DNA from: Alphaproteobacteria bacterium
GTDB lineage: Bacteria > Myxococcota_A > UBA796 > GCA-2862545
Direction of reading: 5' to 3'
Assembly: GCA_020632925.1 (NCBI GenBank)
Contig: JACKER010000019.1
Coordinates: forward strand, 94,202-158,201
Length of the DNA stretch: 64,000 bases
A model generated the notes under the pieces. The model saw only the letters and a program-made list of their open reading frames with translations, did not search any database and was not told the DNA's origin. A program made the position numbers and the translations under genes. Positions 10,386 to 21,018 of the stretch are shown here, piece by piece (position 1 is the first letter of the stretch; every line of letters begins with the position of its first letter).

Positions 10386-13220
10386 ATGCTCCTTCCGCTC
10401 GTCGTCCAGGTAGCCCTCGCCCTCCCCACCGACACCGACGGTGATGGTGTCCCCGATGGCAGCGACACCTGCGTGTTCGTCGCCAATCCGGGTCAGGCCG
10501 ATGGGGACGGCGACGGTACGGGTGATGCCTGCGACGTGTGTCCGGGGCCAGGCAACGGGTTGGAGCGGTTTCGCGACGTCGGTGTGGTGCAGGCCCTCGT
10601 CGGGGCGCGCCAGGGCGTCGCGGTCGACTTCGACGGTGACGGCGACGAGGACCTGGTCGCGGATGGGGCCTGGTTCCCCAACCTCGGGGGCGGCGCGTTC
10701 GGGGCGTCGATCGCGACCGGGGTCGACATCGAGGTGACGCCCGACCTGGACGGCGACGGGCGACCGGATCTCCTCGGCGAGCAGAACGGGTCGCTCGTCT
10801 GGGTGCGCAACCTCGGCGGCGGTGTGCTCGGCGGGGCCGTCGTGATCGACACCTTCTCCTGGTCGGACGTGGCCGTCGCGGATCTCGACGGTGACGGCGA
10901 CCTCGACGTCGTGGCGGCGGACCGGGGCGCCCGCGTGGGCGCGCAGCTCAAGTGGTACGCCAACACGGGCGGCGCGTTCTCGGGTCCCCAGGTGATCCGG
11001 GCCGACGACGCGGGCTTCGAGCAGGTGGAGGTCGGGGACTTCGACATGGACGGTCGCGTCGATGTCATGGTGATCGGCGGGAGTGGTGACGAGGGTTGGT
11101 ACCGCAACCTCGGCCCGGTCCTCGGCTGGGGCTCGTTCCGGCCGATCGCCACGTTCCGGCACGGGCTCACGGACCTCGACGACTTCGACGTCGCGGACAT
11201 GGACGGGGACGGCGACCCGGACCTGCTGTTCCAGGGGTGGAACGGGGTCGGCCTGTCCTACCTGGAGAACAACGGGCACGGCATCTTCGCGCCGCCGGTC
11301 GTCCTCCAGCGGAACCAGGGGCTGGTCTTGCAGGGTCGCGTCACCCTCGGCGACGTGGACGGTGACGACGACCTCGATCTGGCCTGGCTCGAGTCGGGTG
11401 GGCCCTCCCCGCGGCTCCGATGGCTCGAGAACCACGGTGGTCGGTTCGACTCGCCCGTGCTCCTGCAGACCTACCAGGTCCGGCAGCCGACCCCGCTGTT
11501 CATCGACCTCGACGGAGACGGCGCGCTCGACCTGCTCACGCTCGACGACGCGGTGGCCTTCGGCAACCTGGTGTGCGCCAACCTGGACTCGGACGGTGAC
11601 GGCCTGCGCGATTGCGAAGAGCTGCTCCTGGTGGGGACCGACGCCTCCATCGCGGACACGGATGGTGACGGGCTCTCCGACGGCGCCGAGCAGGCAGCGG
11701 GCGCGGATCCGTTCGATCCGGACACGGATGGGGACGGTGTGTTGGACGGTGTCGACCCCTGTCCCGCCGACGTGCTCGACGATCAAGACGGCGACGGGCT
11801 GTGCGACGGGTTCGACACCTGCCCCACGACCGTCGATCCCCTCCAGGGTGACTTCGACCTCGACGGCGTCGGTGACGCCTGCGATCAGTGCCTCGGCGCC
11901 GACGTGACGGGCGATCCAGACGGCGACGGTCTCTGCGACTCGGTCGACAACTGCCCACTCGTCCCCGGCCTCGTGCTGCGCGACCGTGACGACGACCAGG
12001 TGGGCGACCTGTGCGACACCTGCCCGACGGACCCCAACGAGGACGGGCTGCGCCGGTTCACGTACGAGACCTACGGCGCCCTGTGCACCACCTACCTCTG
12101 CGCGGGCCAGCGCTTCTCGGCCGCGTGGGCGGTGAACCTCGACGGCGACGGTGACGAGGACCTCGTCTCCTTCATGGTCGACCAGCCCGGCTCCGGGGAG
12201 CTGTGGTGGAACGAGAACCCCGGCGGTGGGGCCTTTGGTCTCACCGGCACGCCGACGGGCATCCGGTCGACCGCGCTCGTGGACATCGCGTTCGGCGACG
12301 TCGATCTGGATGGCGACACCGACATCGTCACGATCTCCGACGCCGATCTGGTCCTGCTGCACGTCAACGACGGGACGGGGAGCTTCCCGCTGCACCTCTC
12401 CGTGAGCTCGAGCGGTGGTGCCGTGGCCGTGGCGGCGGGCGACCTCGACGGGGACGGCGACCTGGACGGCGTGGTGGCCTACGCCGACCTGAACCGGGTG
12501 GTCGCGTTCGACAACCAGCTGGGCGCGCTCGGCGCCGCGGCGGCAGCGACCGGACTGAGCGGGCTTCGGGACGTCGTGTTGGCGGACCTCGACGGGGACG
12601 GCGACCTGGACCTGGTGGCGGCCGCGGACGGCGGCCTGTGGGAGGCGGAACGGATCGGAGGGGGTTGGGGCCCGGCCACGTCGATCGTGGGGAGCGTCGA
12701 TCCGATCACGGTCCTCGAGGTCGGCGACGTGGACGGTGACGGCGACCCGGATCTCGCCTGGGTCGACGCCACCGGCGTGTGGGTCGCAGACAACGACGGC
12801 ACCTGGTCCCGGGTCACTCGCGTGAGCACGGACGCCGCCGTCTCGCTGCGGGTCGACGACACGGACGGGGATGGCGACGCCGATCTCGGTTGGATCACGA
12901 CGAGCCGCGAGGCCGTGTTCGTCGAGAGCCACGGCGGGCTGTTGGATGCTCCCGAGCGGTTCGGGCCGGCGGACAGCTTGGACTTCGGGGACCTGAACGG
13001 CGACGGCTACGACGAGGCCGTGACCGCCAACGTCGTCGTGATCTACCGCGAGCCGTCGGCGTGCGCGCTCGACGACACCGACGGCGACGGGCTGCACGAC
13101 GGCGAGGAGCTCCGCGTCACGGGCACCTCCGTCACCGCCGCGGACACCGACGGCGGCGGCACGACCGACGAGCAGGAGCTCATCCTCGGTCGCGATCCGC
13201 TCGATCCCTCGGACGACTGA
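10386..13220 (+). CDS. Secreted thrombospondin-type-3 / FG-GAP repeat protein
   Basis: 944 aa. A short hydrophobic N-terminus (MLLPLVVQVALAL) leads directly into thrombospondin type 3 calcium-binding repeats of the DTDGDGVPDGSDTC type (~15-55). A block of FG-GAP/VCBS-like repeats with DLDGDGDLDxV loops follows (~70-390), then a second TSP3 block (~395-555, paired Cys), a second FG-GAP block (~570-880), and a final TSP3-like tail with GTSVTAADTDGGGTTDE. Such proteins fold as calcium-stabilised propellers and stalks on the cell surface or outside the cell. The ATG has GAGG upstream. No C-terminal membrane anchor is visible. Ligand and function are unknown. Confidence 0.9.
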   Translation: MLLPLVVQVALALPTDTDGDGVPDGSDTCVFVANPGQADGDGDGTGDACDVCPGPGNGLERFRDVGVVQALVGARQGVAVDFDGDGDEDLVADGAWFPNLGGGAFGASIATGVDIEVTPDLDGDGRPDLLGEQNGSLVWVRNLGGGVLGGAVVIDTFSWSDVAVADLDGDGDLDVVAADRGARVGAQLKWYANTGGAFSGPQVIRADDAGFEQVEVGDFDMDGRVDVMVIGGSGDEGWYRNLGPVLGWGSFRPIATFRHGLTDLDDFDVADMDGDGDPDLLFQGWNGVGLSYLENNGHGIFAPPVVLQRNQGLVLQGRVTLGDVDGDDDLDLAWLESGGPSPRLRWLENHGGRFDSPVLLQTYQVRQPTPLFIDLDGDGALDLLTLDDAVAFGNLVCANLDSDGDGLRDCEELLLVGTDASIADTDGDGLSDGAEQAAGADPFDPDTDGDGVLDGVDPCPADVLDDQDGDGLCDGFDTCPTTVDPLQGDFDLDGVGDACDQCLGADVTGDPDGDGLCDSVDNCPLVPGLVLRDRDDDQVGDLCDTCPTDPNEDGLRRFTYETYGALCTTYLCAGQRFSAAWAVNLDGDGDEDLVSFMVDQPGSGELWWNENPGGGAFGLTGTPTGIRSTALVDIAFGDVDLDGDTDIVTISDADLVLLHVNDGTGSFPLHLSVSSSGGAVAVAAGDLDGDGDLDGVVAYADLNRVVAFDNQLGALGAAAAATGLSGLRDVVLADLDGDGDLDLVAAADGGLWEAERIGGGWGPATSIVGSVDPITVLEVGDVDGDGDPDLAWVDATGVWVADNDGTWSRVTRVSTDAAVSLRVDDTDGDGDADLGWITTSREAVFVESHGGLLDAPERFGPADSLDFGDLNGDGYDEAVTANVVVIYREPSACALDDTDGDGLHDGEELRVTGTSVTAADTDGGGTTDEQELILGRDPLDPSDD

Positions 13221-13262
13221 CGGACCGCGAGGGCCCGGTCTACGAAGGGTATGCGCGGGTCA

Positions 13263-14435
13263 TCAGCGCCGGATGGCGTCGAGCCGGGCGACAGCACGGT
13301 CCAGGTCGTCGGGGCCCGAGAGGAACCGCCCGTCGAGCGAGGGCACGTCGTCGGCGAGGCCAGAGCGGTCACGCAGGCGGCGGGCGCGGCGCACGATCCG
13401 GTGGTGGACGACGTGGTAGCCGAAGCGGAACAGGGCGTCGGTCGTCCCCGCGGGGCCCACGACGGCCTCACCCACGCGGCACACCGCCAGCACCGCCCGC
13501 GCCGCCTCCTCCAGCGTGGGCGCGCGCCCGCCCAACACGCACCCGGCGAGCACCACCTGCACCAGGAAACCGAGCTCCTCGGGCCGCGCGCCCGCCAGGC
13601 CCGCTCGCGCGACGCCCTGCGCCGAGGGCGGGTGCTGGTGGTCCCAGTCGCGGAAGTAGGCGGCGGCCACCGGGTCACGCCCCACGAAGGCCCGCTGGGT
13701 CTCGAGGTCCACGTCCGTCGCGAGCGCCAGGAAGCTGCGCGCCGCGTGGGGGGCAACGAAGCCCTCTCGCGCCCGGCGGTCCTCGCGCTCCAGCGCCGCC
13801 TCCTCCTCCGCCTCGCCCTCGTCGAGCAACGCGTCCCTCAGGCCCTGGTCGGCGACCAGGCGGTCGGTGAGCTCCCGGCAGCGGTCGAGCAGGGCGTCGA
13901 GGTCGGTCGGGTGGCGGTCGGCCAGCTCCGCCAGCGCCTGCACGAGCGCGTCCCACCCGTCGAGCCCGCGCCCCACGACCAGGTGGTCACCGAGCTCGAG
14001 CTGGGGCTGGTCGTCGATCGCGGGGTCCATCAGGCCGCGCGCCACGGCGAGCCAGAGCTCGTCGGTGTCGAACACCAGGGCCTGGCGGAACAGCCCGAGC
14101 ACCACCAGCTCCTGGGGCGCCTCGGCGAGGCGGTCGGCCGCGAGCGCGGGGTCGACTTCCACCAGCGCTTCGAGCCACGTCAGGAAGCGTCCGGCGTCGA
14201 AGCGCTCGTCCTGCCCGGCGCGGGGAACCAGCCAGAGCTCGGCGTCCAGCACCGCCAGCACCTGCTCGGGCGTGGCGAGCGCGAGCCAGTGCCCGGCGTC
14301 CGCGAGCCCGACCCGCGCCACCAGCGCCTGCATCCCGTCGGTGCCGAGCTCGGCCACGGCGGTCGCGAGGGCGGCGTCATCCAGGAGATCCAGCGCGGCG
14401 CGCCCCTCGTGGTGGACCAGGTCGTCGGACGGCAT
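13263..14435 (-). CDS. DUF6178-like protein
   Basis: 390 aa, soluble, Leu/Ala/Asp-rich and largely helical. It starts at an ATG with a strong Shine-Dalgarno sequence (GGAGG, 7 nt spacing). Features include the opening pattern LLDDAALATAVAELG, then LATPEQVLAVLDAELW and LEALVEVDPALAADRL. These resemble the DUF6178 family common in deltaproteobacteria, though this assignment is from memory and not certain. There is no signal peptide, membrane segment or catalytic motif. It is convergent with the FG-GAP gene (42-bp gap), where a weak hairpin (13223-13240) is the only terminator candidate. Function unknown. Confidence 0.75.
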   Translation of the reverse strand: MPSDDLVHHEGRAALDLLDDAALATAVAELGTDGMQALVARVGLADAGHWLALATPEQVLAVLDAELWLVPRAGQDERFDAGRFLTWLEALVEVDPALAADRLAEAPQELVVLGLFRQALVFDTDELWLAVARGLMDPAIDDQPQLELGDHLVVGRGLDGWDALVQALAELADRHPTDLDALLDRCRELTDRLVADQGLRDALLDEGEAEEEAALEREDRRAREGFVAPHAARSFLALATDVDLETQRAFVGRDPVAAAYFRDWDHQHPPSAQGVARAGLAGARPEELGFLVQVVLAGCVLGGRAPTLEEAARAVLAVCRVGEAVVGPAGTTDALFRFGYHVVHHRIVRRARRLRDRSGLADDVPSLDGRFLSGPDDLDRAVARLDAIRR

Positions 14436-14545
14436 GCGAGCACCTCCACACGTCCGGTTCGCACGCGGGCGCCGCACCGTCCCCCTGCCCGTTCGCCGGG
14501 TTGTGCGGAGTGTCCGCCTCTGCCATGGTTCTGTGGGTGGCGAGC

Positions 14546-15003
14546 TCAGGCTCCCCAGTAGCCGAAGCCGCCCAGGCTCCCACTGTAGGCGGCGAGCCCC
14601 AGTCCGGTCAGTCCGCCGAGGATGCCCACGGTGACGCCGACGGCGGTGGCGACCTGGGTCTCCTTCCGCCGCCGCTGCGCCTGCTCGACCGCCAGGTGGG
14701 GCAACGACTCGCGCATGTCCTCGGACAACGTGTGGAGGGGGATCTGCACGCGACCACAAGGCACGCCGACCTCGACCGTGTTCCAGTACGTACCCACCAA
14801 CCAGCCTTCCAGGCGCTGTCCGTCGGCCAGCGTCCAGACCTCCCTGCGCAGCGGCGCCGCCAGCCCGCACGGACGAGCGCGTTCGACCACCTCGATCCCG
14901 GAGCCGTGGTCGAGGGCCAGCGTCTGACGAGCGTGCCCGGTCCAGTACCAGCCGAGCATGGGCTGCTGGGGGAGCTCGGTGGTGCCGGGGGCGTGGCCCA
15001 GGC

Positions 15004-15007
<4 letters not shown>
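14546..15007 (-). CDS. Hypothetical protein with C-terminal membrane helix
   Basis: 153 aa, unrecognised. The N-terminal ~110 residues are soluble (GWYWTGHARQTLALDHGSG; EVWTLADGQRLEGWLVGTYW) and look like a small beta-rich domain. A basic QAQRRRKE stretch then precedes a Gly-rich hydrophobic helix (VGVTVGILGGLTGLGLAAYS). It would be a C-tail-anchored or single-pass protein. The GTG at 15007 was chosen because it overlaps the stop of the upstream dehydrogenase gene (GTGA), which implies translational coupling. The physical link to proline catabolism is only positional. Confidence 0.65.
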
Positions 15008-16626
<1,619 letters not shown>

Positions 16627-16678
16627 GGGACCTCCACGTGGAGCCGCGTTGTAACCCGTCGTACCCGACAGCTTCTGG

Positions 16679-16684
16679 TAGACT
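16679..16684 (+). promoter_or_regulatory. -10-like element, leaderless start predicted
   Basis: TAGACT lies with its first base exactly 12 nt before the GTG at 16691, and no Shine-Dalgarno sequence lies between. Transcription would begin at or next to the start codon. No clear -35 is visible. Confidence 0.5.
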
Positions 16685-16690
16685 CGACGC

Positions 16691-17167
16691 GTGGATCCGA
16701 CGCTCCTGATCGCGCTCCTCGCAGCGACGCTGTCCATCATCCTGCTGGTGGTGATGGTGGTGCTGCTCGTCCTGCTGGCGGCGGTGGTGCTCCGATCCCG
16801 ACGTGCGCGAGCCGAGCCCGCACCGGTCCCCGCGCCCGCGGCGAGCGCGGCGGTCGTCGCCCCCTCGCCTCCCCGGGCGGACCCGGCGGTGGTCAAGACG
16901 ACCGAGCAGCCGCGGTCCGCCGAGCCCCCGAGCAACATGATCGGGTTCTTCGACGACGAGTCCAGCGTCCCCAACCTGGACAAGCGACCGGGGCTCTTCA
17001 ACTCGGGGGTCCCCGCGTCCGCCTTCAACTCGGTGCCGCCACAGCGCTTCGACGAGGAGTCGGACGGCAACGACGGCGAGGCGACCGAGATCTTCAGCGC
17101 GTCCCAGCTCGGCGCCGAGTTCGCCGAGTTCCTCGAGGACGACGAGCCGAGCGGGCGCCTCCGATAG
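16691..17167 (+). CDS. Single-pass membrane protein with disordered acidic tail
   Basis: 158 aa, unrecognised. A long N-terminal helix (LLIALLAATLSIILLVVMVV and on, residues ~5-35) is followed by RSRRAR, which predicts a cytoplasmic C-terminus. A Pro/Ala segment (~42-75) and an acidic, probably disordered tail with GFFDDES, RFDEESDGNDGE and EFLEDDE follow. The acidic tail resembles docking or regulatory tails, but no partner can be named. A GTG start without a ribosome site sits 12 nt after a -10-like hexamer. It is divergent from the dehydrogenase, with 64 bp between the starts. Confidence 0.7.
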   Translation: MDPTLLIALLAATLSIILLVVMVVLLVLLAAVVLRSRRARAEPAPVPAPAASAAVVAPSPPRADPAVVKTTEQPRSAEPPSNMIGFFDDESSVPNLDKRPGLFNSGVPASAFNSVPPQRFDEESDGNDGEATEIFSASQLGAEFAEFLEDDEPSGRLR

Positions 17168-17207
17168 CCACGTCAGCGGCCGTCATCGCCCTCCGAGCGG
17201 GCGCGGG

Positions 17208-17213
17208 TAGGTT
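17208..17213 (+). promoter_or_regulatory. -10-like element, leaderless start predicted
   Basis: TAGGTT begins exactly 12 nt before the ATG at 17220, and no ribosome site is present. This is the same arrangement as at 16679, 40894, 43093 and 55856. Confidence 0.5.
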
Positions 17214-17219
17214 GAGCCC

Positions 17220-18461
17220 ATGAGCGGATGGACCATCGCGGTGCTCCTCGCGCTGCTCGGGCGGGCGTTCGGCGCGGAGGCGGCGGACGACGGCGACGAG
17301 GGGAAGCGCCAGCGCCTGGAACGCCGGGCGGAGCGTCGCCTGGACCGCACCCAGCTGGCCGAGCTCAAGTGGCGAGCCGCGGTGGACGCGATCACCCCAG
17401 CCGAGCCACGCACCCTCAAGCAGGCCGACCGGGCCGAGCAGGGGCTGATCACGGACCGGGCGAGGGCCTCGGAGCTCTCGCGGCGGCTCGACGCCTGGGA
17501 CGCTCCGGCCGCCGAGGTGCGCCTGCTCTATGCCACCAACCGCAAGCGCGGGAACAAGGCCGGCGAGCGCGTGGGGTACCGCGCGCGGGACGCGGACCGG
17601 GTGGAGTACGGCGTCGTCACGATCGAGATCCCGGAGCGGCACCCGGTGGGGAACCTCGACCGCGGCCTGCGGATCGTCGAGGTGGAGCCACTGACGACCG
17701 AGCAGTTCTCCATCGCGCTGTACCAACAGCTGCAGGACGCCGGACCCCGCGCCGAGGTCCTCACCTGGGTCCACGGGTACAACAACTCCTTCGACTACGC
17801 CGCCCGCCGCCTCGGCCAGGTCTCCCACGACCTCGATCGTCCGGTCGTCCCCGTGTTGTTCGCGTGGCCCTCGCACGGGGAGACCTGGTTCGCGCTGTTC
17901 AAGTACACCTACGACGAGAACGCGGCGGCCCGCAGCTCCTCAGCGCTCGCGGACACGCTGGACGAGCTCCTCGCGTCCACCCAGGGCGCACCGGTCCACG
18001 TGGTCGCGCACAGCATGGGGAGCCGCGTGCTGTCCGACGCGATCCTCGACCTCCAGTACCAGCAGCGCCAGGAGCGGCGCTTCGACGAGATCGTGCTCGC
18101 AGCGCCGGACGTCGACGCCGCGGTCTTCGAGCGTCGCTACCTCCGCCCCCTGTCGGAGGCCTCCCATCGGATCTCGGTCTACTGCGCGGCCGACGACCGG
18201 GCGCTCCAGCTGTCGCGCAGCGTGCACGGGGGGTACGACCGGCTCGGGAGCTGCCGCGACCAGGCGATCGGTTGGCTCGACGACGCGGGCGTCGAGGTGA
18301 TCGACGCGAGCCGGCTCTACGTGGACGTGCTCGAGCACGACAAGCTGGCCGACAGCCCGCGCCTGTTGAACGACCTCGGCCTGTTGCTCGACGGGGAGTC
18401 CGCCGGCGCCTCCTCGCGCGGACTCGAGCAGCGCGAGCACCTCTACGTGCTGCCACCGTAG
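17220..18461 (+). CDS. Exported alpha/beta hydrolase, DUF900 family
   Basis: 413 aa. A signal-like N-terminus (WTIAVLLALLGRAFGAEA) is followed by a charged linker rich in Arg/Glu (~25-85), then a DUF900 hydrolase domain (~95-390). The domain opens with VRLLYATNRKR and has HGYNNSFDYAARR (oxyanion region), LFAWPSHGE and the nucleophile elbow VAHSMGSRV. The catalytic His is probably in the final third (SVHGGYDRLGS). DUF900 proteins are predicted serine esterases or lipases, and the substrate is unknown. It probably acts in the periplasm. The stop abuts the convergent oxidoreductase stop with no gap. Confidence 0.85.
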   Translation: MSGWTIAVLLALLGRAFGAEAADDGDEGKRQRLERRAERRLDRTQLAELKWRAAVDAITPAEPRTLKQADRAEQGLITDRARASELSRRLDAWDAPAAEVRLLYATNRKRGNKAGERVGYRARDADRVEYGVVTIEIPERHPVGNLDRGLRIVEVEPLTTEQFSIALYQQLQDAGPRAEVLTWVHGYNNSFDYAARRLGQVSHDLDRPVVPVLFAWPSHGETWFALFKYTYDENAAARSSSALADTLDELLASTQGAPVHVVAHSMGSRVLSDAILDLQYQQRQERRFDEIVLAAPDVDAAVFERRYLRPLSEASHRISVYCAADDRALQLSRSVHGGYDRLGSCRDQAIGWLDDAGVEVIDASRLYVDVLEHDKLADSPRLLNDLGLLLDGESAGASSRGLEQREHLYVLPP

Positions 18462-19082
18462 TCAGCGGCGGAGGACGCCGAACGCGAAGCCGCGGCCTTG
18501 CCCGCGGATCATCGCGAGATCGATCCACACGAGCGCCATGGGCTCGAGCAGCCGCGCGTTCTTCAGCGGACCGAACGGCAGCGCCTCGAACCCGAGGTCG
18601 GACGCCAGGCGTACCGCTGTCGTCACGGCCTCCGGGTCGTCGCCCGACGCGAGCATCACCGACGCCTGCTCGCCGTACCGCGGCTGCGCCATGTTCTCCA
18701 TCCCCGTCGTGTTGAACACCTTCACGACCTTCGCGGTGGGCGCCCAGCGCTGGACCTGCTCGCCGCCGGAGTCCGTGTGCCCGTGGGTCAGCGCGAAGCC
18801 CGGTCCGATCGGGTTGGTACAGTCCAGCAGCGGCTTGCCGCCGAAGTCCGCGATCGCCGTCACCGCGGCCTCCGTCGCCGCCCACGGCGTGGCCAGGATC
18901 ACGGCGTCCGCCGCCGCCACGGCCTCCGCGACCGGTGCCACCGAGGCCCGCTCGTGCCGGAGGTCCTCCGGGACGGGCTTCGCCGGGTCGCGCCAGCCGT
19001 AGATCACGTCGTGCCCCGCTGCCGCCAGCCCACGCCCGAGCGTGCTGCCGATCTTCCCCGATCCGATCACCCCGATCCGCAT
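18462..19082 (-). CDS. NADP oxidoreductase, coenzyme F420-dependent type (Rossmann)
   Basis: 206 aa. The ATG follows GGAGGT by 5 nt. The Rossmann fingerprint MRIGVIGSGKIGSTLGRGLA is followed by YGWRDPAKP, ILATPWAATEAAV, PLLDCTNPIG and VVKVFNTTGMENM, a pattern typical of the NADPH:F420 oxidoreductase-like family (COG2085). Members transfer hydride between NADP(H) and F420 or related acceptors, and many bacterial members have unknown acceptors. No F420 biosynthesis genes occur here, so F420 use is unproven. It is convergent and abutting with the DUF900 gene. Confidence 0.88.
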   Translation of the reverse strand: MRIGVIGSGKIGSTLGRGLAAAGHDVIYGWRDPAKPVPEDLRHERASVAPVAEAVAAADAVILATPWAATEAAVTAIADFGGKPLLDCTNPIGPGFALTHGHTDSGGEQVQRWAPTAKVVKVFNTTGMENMAQPRYGEQASVMLASGDDPEAVTTAVRLASDLGFEALPFGPLKNARLLEPMALVWIDLAMIRGQGRGFAFGVLRR

Positions 19083-19187
19083 GCCGACCTCCGAGCGCAC
19101 GCTACCGGCGTGACGCGGCGCCCGCCACCGCCCGATCGGTGGGCGGTATGCTCCCCGGCGAGGGAGGTCGCGACGGTCCCGCCCTGG

Positions 19188-19742
19188 GTGGAGCTGCAGC
19201 ACGACGGGTTCGTGGCGTCCTGGGGGCCGACGCGGCAGGACCTCGGCGGCTGCCTGGCCATCTGGGGGGTGTGCGCCGTCTACACCCTCATGATGGGCTA
19301 CGGCTTCACCCACGAGCCGCTGGACGCCACGATGTGCTTCATGTCCCTGTTCCTGGGGCTGTGGCTGGTCGCGTTCGGCATGGCGTTCACGCTGACCGAC
19401 CGCTACGAGCTGCGCGTCACGCCGGGCGACCTCGTGCTCAGCCGCCGTCGCTGGGGCCGACACCACCGGCAGCGGGTGGAGCTGGCCGGAGCCCGCGTGA
19501 AGGGCTCGGTCACGGAGCTGTCGAAGGGTGGCACGCTGATCGTGCTCTGCGTCACCGACGCAGCGGGACGGGAGGTGCGCGTGGGCCTGCCGAGCGGGAA
19601 CGACCTGCGCGATCGCGAGCTGACCAGGCAACACCTGGCCTGGATGGAGGCGCAGGTCCGGGCGCTCGCCGAGCAGGCCCGTCCGCCCGACGACGACCCG
19701 GAGCGGCGGGTGGCGGTGGAGCGCCTCCTCGACCCCGGGTGA
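19188..19742 (+). CDS. Two-helix membrane protein with PH-like C-terminal domain
   Basis: 184 aa, unrecognised. Two hydrophobic helices (~17-38 and ~50-70) form a hairpin, followed by DRYELRVTPGDLVLSRRRWG and alternating beta strands typical of bacterial PH-like membrane proteins, then a helical charged tail. The GTG at 19188 is the first canonical start in the frame. The only good Shine-Dalgarno sequence (GGGAGG, 19162-19167) lies ~20 nt upstream, which is too far, so the true start is uncertain. TATGCT at 19147-19152 could be the -10 element. It is convergent with the flavoprotein gene (28-bp gap). Confidence 0.65.
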   Translation: MELQHDGFVASWGPTRQDLGGCLAIWGVCAVYTLMMGYGFTHEPLDATMCFMSLFLGLWLVAFGMAFTLTDRYELRVTPGDLVLSRRRWGRHHRQRVELAGARVKGSVTELSKGGTLIVLCVTDAAGREVRVGLPSGNDLRDRELTRQHLAWMEAQVRALAEQARPPDDDPERRVAVERLLDPG

Positions 19743-19770
19743 GCCCAGGGCGGCGAGGAGGGCCCCGGCA

Positions 19771-21018
19771 TCAGCGCGAGGCGTGACGAGCGGCGAGCTC
19801 GGCCGTGGCGAAGGCCGCCTGGAAGGAGAGCCCGCCGATGACGCCGTCCAGATCGAGCAGCTCGCCCACCACGTACAGCCCCGGCACCGACCGCACCTCG
19901 CAGGTCGTCGGGTCGACCTCGTCCAGCGCCAGCCCGCCTGCCGTGACCTCGGCGTGGTCGAAGCCGAGCGTCCCGCTGATCGGCACCCGGAGCCCCTTGA
20001 GGGCGTCCACCAGGCGGTTCCGCAGCTTGCGGGGCACCTCGTGCAGCCGCGGGTTGGCCGGGAGCCCCGCCTGGGCGCAGGCCGCCGCGAGGATCCGCGC
20101 GGGCAGGTCGGTCTCGCCGAGCGCTCGCGCGAGCGTGGGGCCTCCCCCCTGCCGCGAGGCGTCGCTCAGGCGGTCGCGGAGGGCGTCCATCCCCACGTCC
20201 GGCAGCAGGTCCAGCGCGACCTTCCAGCCGGTGGTGGGGCCGGACATCGCCGCCCGCGCGACCGGCGCGGACAGGTCCATCGCGCCGGGGCCCGACAGCC
20301 CGAGGTGCGTGAACAGGACCGGACGCCGGCGACGCGCGATCAGGCGGTCCGCGGGGTCGAGCAGCCGGGCCTCGACGTGCGGCAGCGCGATCCCGGTGAG
20401 CTCCCGCACCCACTCCGCGTCCGAGAGCAGCGGCACGAGCGCGGGCACGGGCGGCACGACGCGCAGGCCGAGCCCGCGGAGCCACGCGTACCCGTCGCCC
20501 GTGGTGCCCGTGCGCGCGTAGCTGCGCCCGCCGGCCGCGAGGATCACGCGGTCCGCGACCACCTCGCCGTTCTCCGCCACCACGCGGAAGCCCGACCCCT
20601 CCCGCCGGAGCTCGCGCACGCCCGCGCGGTAGCGGATCCTGGCCCCCGCGCCTTCCGCGTCCTCGAGCAGGGCGTCGCGCACGTCCACCGCCCGCTGACT
20701 GCGCGGGAACACCTTCTCGAGCTCTGGCTCGACCACGGTGGGCACGCCGAGCCGCTCCACGTGTGCGCGCACGTCCGCGGGCGAGAGCGCGTCGAAGGCC
20801 GGCCGCAGGAACGCCTCGCCCTCGCGCCCGAAGAGCCTCGCCGCCTCCCGCGGGCCCAGCGTCGTCGTCAGGTTGCAGCGCGTCCCGCCGCTCGCGAGGA
20901 TCTTCGTCCCCGCCCGCGGCGTCTTCTCGAGCACGAGGACCTCGGCCCCACGCCTCGCGGCGACCGCCGCCGCCCACAGGCCAGCCGCGCCCGCACCCAC
21001 GATCACCACGGTCGGCAT
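19771..21018 (-). CDS. HI0933/BaiN-type FAD-dependent oxidoreductase
   Basis: 415 aa. The FAD-binding N-terminus is VVIVGAGAAGLWAAAVAARR, with Glu in LVLEKTPRAG, then the family hallmark ILASGGTRCNLT, AAGGRSYARTGTTGDGY, and the C-terminal GGLSFQAAFATAELAA. Members of this family (YhiN/HI0933/BaiN) are flavoproteins, some of which reduce unsaturated steroids or other lipophilic substrates, and most have no known role. The ATG overlaps the stop of the upstream MFS gene (TGATG), so transporter and flavoenzyme are co-expressed and may handle the same compound. Confidence 0.9.
   Translation of the reverse strand: MPTVVIVGAGAAGLWAAAVAARRGAEVLVLEKTPRAGTKILASGGTRCNLTTTLGPREAARLFGREGEAFLRPAFDALSPADVRAHVERLGVPTVVEPELEKVFPRSQRAVDVRDALLEDAEGAGARIRYRAGVRELRREGSGFRVVAENGEVVADRVILAAGGRSYARTGTTGDGYAWLRGLGLRVVPPVPALVPLLSDAEWVRELTGIALPHVEARLLDPADRLIARRRRPVLFTHLGLSGPGAMDLSAPVARAAMSGPTTGWKVALDLLPDVGMDALRDRLSDASRQGGGPTLARALGETDLPARILAAACAQAGLPANPRLHEVPRKLRNRLVDALKGLRVPISGTLGFDHAEVTAGGLALDEVDPTTCEVRSVPGLYVVGELLDLDGVIGGLSFQAAFATAELAARHASR

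Noticed and set aside
10371..13097. 908-codon minus-strand frame opposite the TSP3/FG-GAP gene
   Set aside because: Its composition is the complement of repeated Asp-Gly codons. The plus strand shows real calcium-binding repeats.
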